From assembly GCA_023255355.1 (NCBI GenBank), contig JALRIU010000170.1, positions 1 to 9,013 of the forward strand: a stretch of DNA of 9,013 nt. Reading direction: 5' to 3'. Positions 5,912-9,013 of this stretch are shown here, one piece after another. Made by a program: the position numbers and the translations under genes. Position 1 is the stretch's first letter, and each line of letters starts with the position of its first letter. The notes under the pieces are model-generated. The model did no database searches. It saw only the letters and a program-made list of their open reading frames with translations, and was not told the origin of the DNA. This DNA is from Pseudomonadales bacterium. Lineage in GTDB: Bacteria; Pseudomonadota; Gammaproteobacteria; Pseudomonadales; JAHEIH01.

Positions 5912-7888
5912 TTAATTTAGTGTATGCAAGAAGTGAATATGATTTTCGTAGCGCTGCAATAAATCTAATAACAGCTGTTCTTGTCGCCAATCCATTACAT
6001 CGTAGTCTTGTCCACCCTCACTAAGGTGAACCTCTGCTCGATAATAGTTCTCTGGATCATCTCCCTTAAACCCCCCCTCGGGCATACGATGACTTCGACA
6101 ACGCACCTCATAGATAAAATCTAACTCACCACCATGGAAAACCTCTAGCCGAACTTTTCCAGAGATGCTGACCTCATCAATAACCTGACACTCAACACCA
6201 TTTGCCTTTAGCTCATCAGCAAACTGTATTAAAGCCGGTTTCACAACATATAACTGAAACTTCATGACTTGGGTATTACCGGGAAATTTTAACAATGATG
6301 ATAACCGGTCACGCCATGACTGCTGATTACTCACAGAAACAATTGGAGAAGGCACGCTCAGCGTTTGCGCATCACGCTTCACACTATCAACATGAAGCGC
6401 CTTAAAGAAGCCCCAAAGCGCCCACAAAAGGGCTAGTGAAAACGGCAGCGCCCCCACAATTGATGCGGTTTGAACAGCTGATAAGCCCCCTGCATACAAC
6501 AACACCATGGTCACCAAGCCAATCATGACCGACCAAAGGATTCGCTGAAAAAGACTCGTGTCATCGCGACCATGCGCCGACAACATATTTAAGATCATTG
6601 CACCACTATCAGCAGAGGTCACGAAAAAAACAACGACCATAATGAGCGATATAAAACTCAACACCTCAGAGAATGGAAACGCCTCAAAGAACTGAAAGAG
6701 CGCTATGGCTTGATCATTACTGACCATATTGCCAAATTCAGGCAAGGTACCATCCAAAATCAACTTAATCGCACTACTGCCAAAGACACTCATCCAAAAT
6801 AGATTAAATCCGCAGGGCACCAACATTGCGCCAATGATGAATTGACGTATTGTTCGCCCGCGTGAAATACGCGCGATAAATAAACCCACAAAAGGTGCCC
6901 AAGAAAGCCACCAACCCCAGTATAATATTGTCCAGCCGCCTAACCATGATGTAGGGCGGTAGGCATATAAGTTAAAGGTCTTAGAAATTAACTCTGAAAA
7001 ATACACGCCGACGTTTTGCAAAAAACTTTGCAAGATATAGATGGTAGGCCCCGCCACCATCACACCAACTAGCAGCAACCCTGCCAAACCAATATTAATC
7101 TCTGATAATCGCTTGATACCAGCATCCAAACCCATGACCACAGAAAGCGTCGCCAAGCCTATTGTTACAACAATCAGCAACATCTGCATACCAATAGAGA
7201 CCTCAACACCAAACAAATAGTTTAAGCCCGTATTAATTTGCATCACACCCAAGCCGAGGCTTGTGGCGATACCGCACAGCGTTCCAATGATGGCAAAAAC
7301 ATCTACCGCCGCTCCAATACGGCCATAGATCCGATCACCTATTAATGGATAAAGCGCCGACCTTAAGGTTAGAGGAAGGTTATGGCGATGACTAAAGTAG
7401 CCAAGTATCAATGCAACCAAGGCATAGATAGACCAGGCATGCACCCCCCAATGAAAGAAAGTCAAGCGCATAGCCTCGCCCGCAGCCTCAACGGTTTGAC
7501 CTTCACCCTGAGGCGGGCTCATAAAGTGCATGACCGGCTCAGCCACACCGTAAAACATCAATCCAATACCCATCCCTGCTGAAAACAACATGGCAAACCA
7601 AGAGACATTGGAATAACTAGGAACAGAGTGATCCGGCCCTAATTTGATATCACCCAAGCGGGAAAAGGCTAAATAAAGAACGCAAACCAGGATGATCGCA
7701 ACCACCAAGACATAATACCAACTACCGTATTGCACGATAGTCGATTGCATATCAGCATAAAGGGCTGAACTTTGTTCAGGAAAAATAACCGTGTACAGCA
7801 CCAACAAAGACAAGAAAAACAGCGCGCCCTTGAAAACAGGCCTATCAATAAAAAATGTACCTGACTCAAAATGTTGAGGGGTTGTCAT
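5912..7888 (-). CDS. betT: BCCT-family transporter, BetT-type (choline/betaine uptake)
   Basis: 658 residues from the ATG at 7888. BCCT proteins import quaternary ammonium osmolytes such as choline and glycine betaine through a 12-helix inner-membrane fold. The glycine-rich helix reads FSAGMGIGLMFYGVAEP (GMGIG at 105–109). The Trp-rich signature GWTILYWGWWLSWAPFVG (318–335) runs into ARISRGRTIRQF. FFVTSADSG (421–429) matches the BetP Na2-site region (Thr424, Ser425). After the last helix, residues about 500–658 form a soluble domain ending YENHIHFLHTLN, like that of E. coli BetT (677 residues) and absent from short BCCT proteins. A TTG at 7897 is also in frame, but it lies only 2 nt from the AAGGA box, whereas 7888 is 11 nt away; I prefer 7888. 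The gene is convergent with the MarR-type regulator. Substrate is inferred from BetT similarity, and no betA/betB is in view. Confidence 0.93.
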   Translation of the reverse strand: MTTPQHFESGTFFIDRPVFKGALFFLSLLVLYTVIFPEQSSALYADMQSTIVQYGSWYYVLVVAIILVCVLYLAFSRLGDIKLGPDHSVPSYSNVSWFAMLFSAGMGIGLMFYGVAEPVMHFMSPPQGEGQTVEAAGEAMRLTFFHWGVHAWSIYALVALILGYFSHRHNLPLTLRSALYPLIGDRIYGRIGAAVDVFAIIGTLCGIATSLGLGVMQINTGLNYLFGVEVSIGMQMLLIVVTIGLATLSVVMGLDAGIKRLSEINIGLAGLLLVGVMVAGPTIYILQSFLQNVGVYFSELISKTFNLYAYRPTSWLGGWTILYWGWWLSWAPFVGLFIARISRGRTIRQFIIGAMLVPCGFNLFWMSVFGSSAIKLILDGTLPEFGNMVSNDQAIALFQFFEAFPFSEVLSFISLIMVVVFFVTSADSGAMILNMLSAHGRDDTSLFQRILWSVMIGLVTMVLLYAGGLSAVQTASIVGALPFSLALLWALWGFFKALHVDSVKRDAQTLSVPSPIVSVSNQQSWRDRLSSLLKFPGNTQVMKFQLYVVKPALIQFADELKANGVECQVIDEVSISGKVRLEVFHGGELDFIYEVRCRSHRMPEGGFKGDDPENYYRAEVHLSEGGQDYDVMDWRQEQLLLDLLQRYENHIHFLHTLN

Positions 7889-7899
7889 AAAATGCAAAA

Positions 7900-7905
7900 T
7901 CCTTT
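7900..7905 (-). promoter_or_regulatory. Ribosome binding site of the BCCT gene (decides the start)
   Basis: AAAGGA on the minus strand lies 11 nt before the ATG at 7888 but only 2 nt before the alternative in-frame TTG at 7897. The spacing therefore supports the ATG, although 11 nt is slightly long. Confidence 0.55.
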
Positions 7906-7936
7906 GTGACTGTCATAAATGTTTAAATAGCTCTTT

Positions 7937-7965
7937 ACCATACAGAACATTTCTTCTGTAAACAA
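7937..7965 (-). promoter_or_regulatory. Candidate promoter of the BCCT transporter
   Basis: Minus strand: -35 TTGTTT (7965–7960), a 17-bp spacer, and -10 TATGGT (7942–7937), about 50 bp before the start codon. Three of six and four of six bases match the consensus, so it is a weak but well-spaced promoter. The -35 box overlaps the T-tract of the receptor gene's terminator, leaving almost no free space. Confidence 0.45.
7941..7960. promoter_or_regulatory. 20-bp inverted repeat, candidate operator
   Basis: TACAGAA and TTCTGTA form perfect 7-base arms around a 6-base spacer. The repeat covers the spacer between the candidate -35 and -10 boxes and touches both. The size and symmetry suit a dimeric regulator such as a MarR protein, and binding here would block polymerase. 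Which protein binds is unknown. Confidence 0.55.
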
Positions 7966-7995
7966 AAAAAAACGCCCCGATTAAGGAGCGTTTTT
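7964..7995 (-). terminator. Rho-independent terminator of the TonB-dependent receptor gene
   Basis: On the minus strand the stem AAAAACGCUCC pairs fully with GGGGCGUUUUU around a 6-nt loop (UUAAUC) and continues into nine U (complement of 7964–7972). One pair is a G·U wobble that would be an A·C mismatch on the plus strand, so minus is the working direction. It begins about 17 nt past the receptor stop codon. Confidence 0.88.
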
Positions 7996-8012
7996 GAACA
8001 TAGCGACGAATA

Positions 8013-9013
8013 TTAGAAGTTAAATGTCACGCGCATACCCATAGTGCGAGGTCTTGCATAAGATACTCGCTGCACATCGTTAACGAAGTTACGCGACATT
8101 TCGGCACGCTTATCGGTCAGGTTGTTGACATAGACCTCTGCAGTCCAATCATCTGTTGAAACACCACCGGTGAGACCCATCATTGTCCAAGATGCGATGC
8201 GGTCGCGGTTAATGCTAATAATATCGCTGTAAGATTCAGCAGAATGCGCAATATGCGGCATAACGTGAACAATCATATCGCCCGCCACAGCCCATTCATA
8301 ACGCGCCTGTAAATTTGCTTGGAACTCAGGAGCAAATGCCAGACTATCGCCCTTCTTAACATCATTGGTTGGCGTTAACACCTCGGTAATTTCAGTATCC
8401 AAGAATGAAAAACCACCACTTAATGTTAAGCCAGGTGCAGCATTAGGCGCGAAGATAAAGTCACCCTCCATACCTTTAACTTCAGCATTAGCGGCATTAT
8501 CCGAGAAGAACAAGTTGGTAATACTTGGGTCAAAAATAGTGGTTTGTAAATTCTCGATATCAACGAAGAAAATACTGCCATTGAAGCGTAACTGTTGGTC
8601 TAATAAATCGGTTTTCCAACCAAATTCATAGTTCATCACGTCATCGGTATCTAACTCAAACGGCACAGTAAAGGTGCCAGACGCATTGGTTTTTCCACCA
8701 GGGCGGTTGAGCAATCCAGGACGGAAACCCTCTGAAACCGTACCATACAACAAGACATCAGCACTTGGGGTATAGTTTAAGGTAACCTTAAAGATACTAC
8801 CTTTTGCTGATGCCACATCAGGGGCATTAAGTGCATTTTTAATATAAGTACTATCGCCGTCGTAGGTTGCAACATCGTAGGTTACTTTAGCGCCACAGGT
8901 ACCATTATTGGTAAACTTACCGTCACCATCGTAGAGATCTGAAATGTTGGTGCCGTAAGAATCGGTATCACCACCATTACCACCATTACAGAAAGAAGAG
9001 TTCGCAGAACCTT
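8013..9013 (-). CDS. TonB-dependent outer-membrane receptor, C-terminal part
   Basis: The frame is open to the window edge, giving 332 residues; the plug domain, TonB box and signal peptide lie outside. TonB-dependent receptors import siderophores, cobalamin, glycans or other large substrates across the outer membrane. The visible part is barrel: alternating strands such as FKVTLNYTPSADVLLYGTVSEGFRPGLLNRPGG (written here in two motifs: the strand ending LLYGTV and the turn SEGFRPG, 8735–8715), then NYEFGWKTDLLDQQLRFNGSIFF-type strands, NFVNDVQRVSYARPRTMG, and a final strand ending RVTFNF with terminal Phe, as expected for BAM-assembled barrels. A GTG at 8816 could be taken as a start, but the homologous frame continues upstream through it. 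The first visible residues form a Gly/Asp-rich loop with two cysteines. Substrate cannot be told from this part. Confidence 0.93.
   Translation of the reverse strand, partial: GSANSSFCNGGNGGDTDSYGTNISDLYDGDGKFTNNGTCGAKVTYDVATYDGDSTYIKNALNAPDVASAKGSIFKVTLNYTPSADVLLYGTVSEGFRPGLLNRPGGKTNASGTFTVPFELDTDDVMNYEFGWKTDLLDQQLRFNGSIFFVDIENLQTTIFDPSITNLFFSDNAANAEVKGMEGDFIFAPNAAPGLTLSGGFSFLDTEITEVLTPTNDVKKGDSLAFAPEFQANLQARYEWAVAGDMIVHVMPHIAHSAESYSDIISINRDRIASWTMMGLTGGVSTDDWTAEVYVNNLTDKRAEMSRNFVNDVQRVSYARPRTMGMRVTFNF

Noticed and set aside
7889..7897. TTG start adding three residues to the BCCT transporter
   Set aside because: It would lie only 2 nt from the AAGGA box, too close for initiation; the ATG at 7888 is preferred.
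8013..8816. Separate 267-residue gene starting at GTG 8816
   Set aside because: The same frame continues upstream without a stop to the window edge, and the protein is only the C-terminal portion of a TonB-dependent receptor; no ribosome site precedes the GTG.

Overview
This is chromosomal DNA of a gammaproteobacterium. The gene order rpsF–rpsR–membrane protein–rplI–dnaB, with no priB between rpsF and rpsR, is the arrangement I recall from Pseudomonas and relatives. DnaB and the ribosomal proteins read as clearly gammaproteobacterial. A TonB-dependent receptor with a SEGFRPG motif next to an osmolyte transporter suggests a free-living, probably marine or brackish member of the Pseudomonadales/Cellvibrionales side. 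That lineage call is inference. I see no rRNA, tRNA, CRISPR array, insertion sequence or integrase.

Layout. (1) 1–1463, minus: the 5' part of a cytoplasmic hybrid sensor kinase (PAS, HisKA, HATPase, receiver), cut by the window edge and lying 66 bp downstream of dnaB. (2) 1530–5150, minus: the core block rpsF, rpsR, a polytopic membrane protein, rplI and dnaB. A strong sigma-70-type promoter with a GC-rich discriminator (5247–5275) drives it. The rpsF leader carries a hairpin with CCG/CGG arms just upstream of the start. A six-base anti-Shine-Dalgarno directly next to that hairpin could close over the ribosome binding site, which suggests S6:S18 autoregulation. A rho-independent terminator separates rplI from dnaB. 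(3) 5411–5899, plus: a MarR-family regulator resembling the CosR/EctR compatible-solute regulators. (4) 5912–7888, minus, convergent with the regulator: a BetT-type BCCT transporter with the long cytoplasmic C-terminal domain. Its candidate promoter contains a 20-bp inverted repeat between the -35 and -10 boxes. (5) 8013–9013, minus: the C-terminal barrel part of a TonB-dependent receptor, running off the window and followed by a clear terminator.

How they fit together. The central block is translation and replication housekeeping. The regulator–transporter pair looks like an osmoprotectant (choline/betaine) uptake module under local repression. The kinase and receptor at the two ends are accessory and incomplete. 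I found no wholly new multi-gene system. The most interesting signals are regulatory: the rpsF leader that may sequester its own ribosome binding site, and the operator-like repeat in the transporter promoter.
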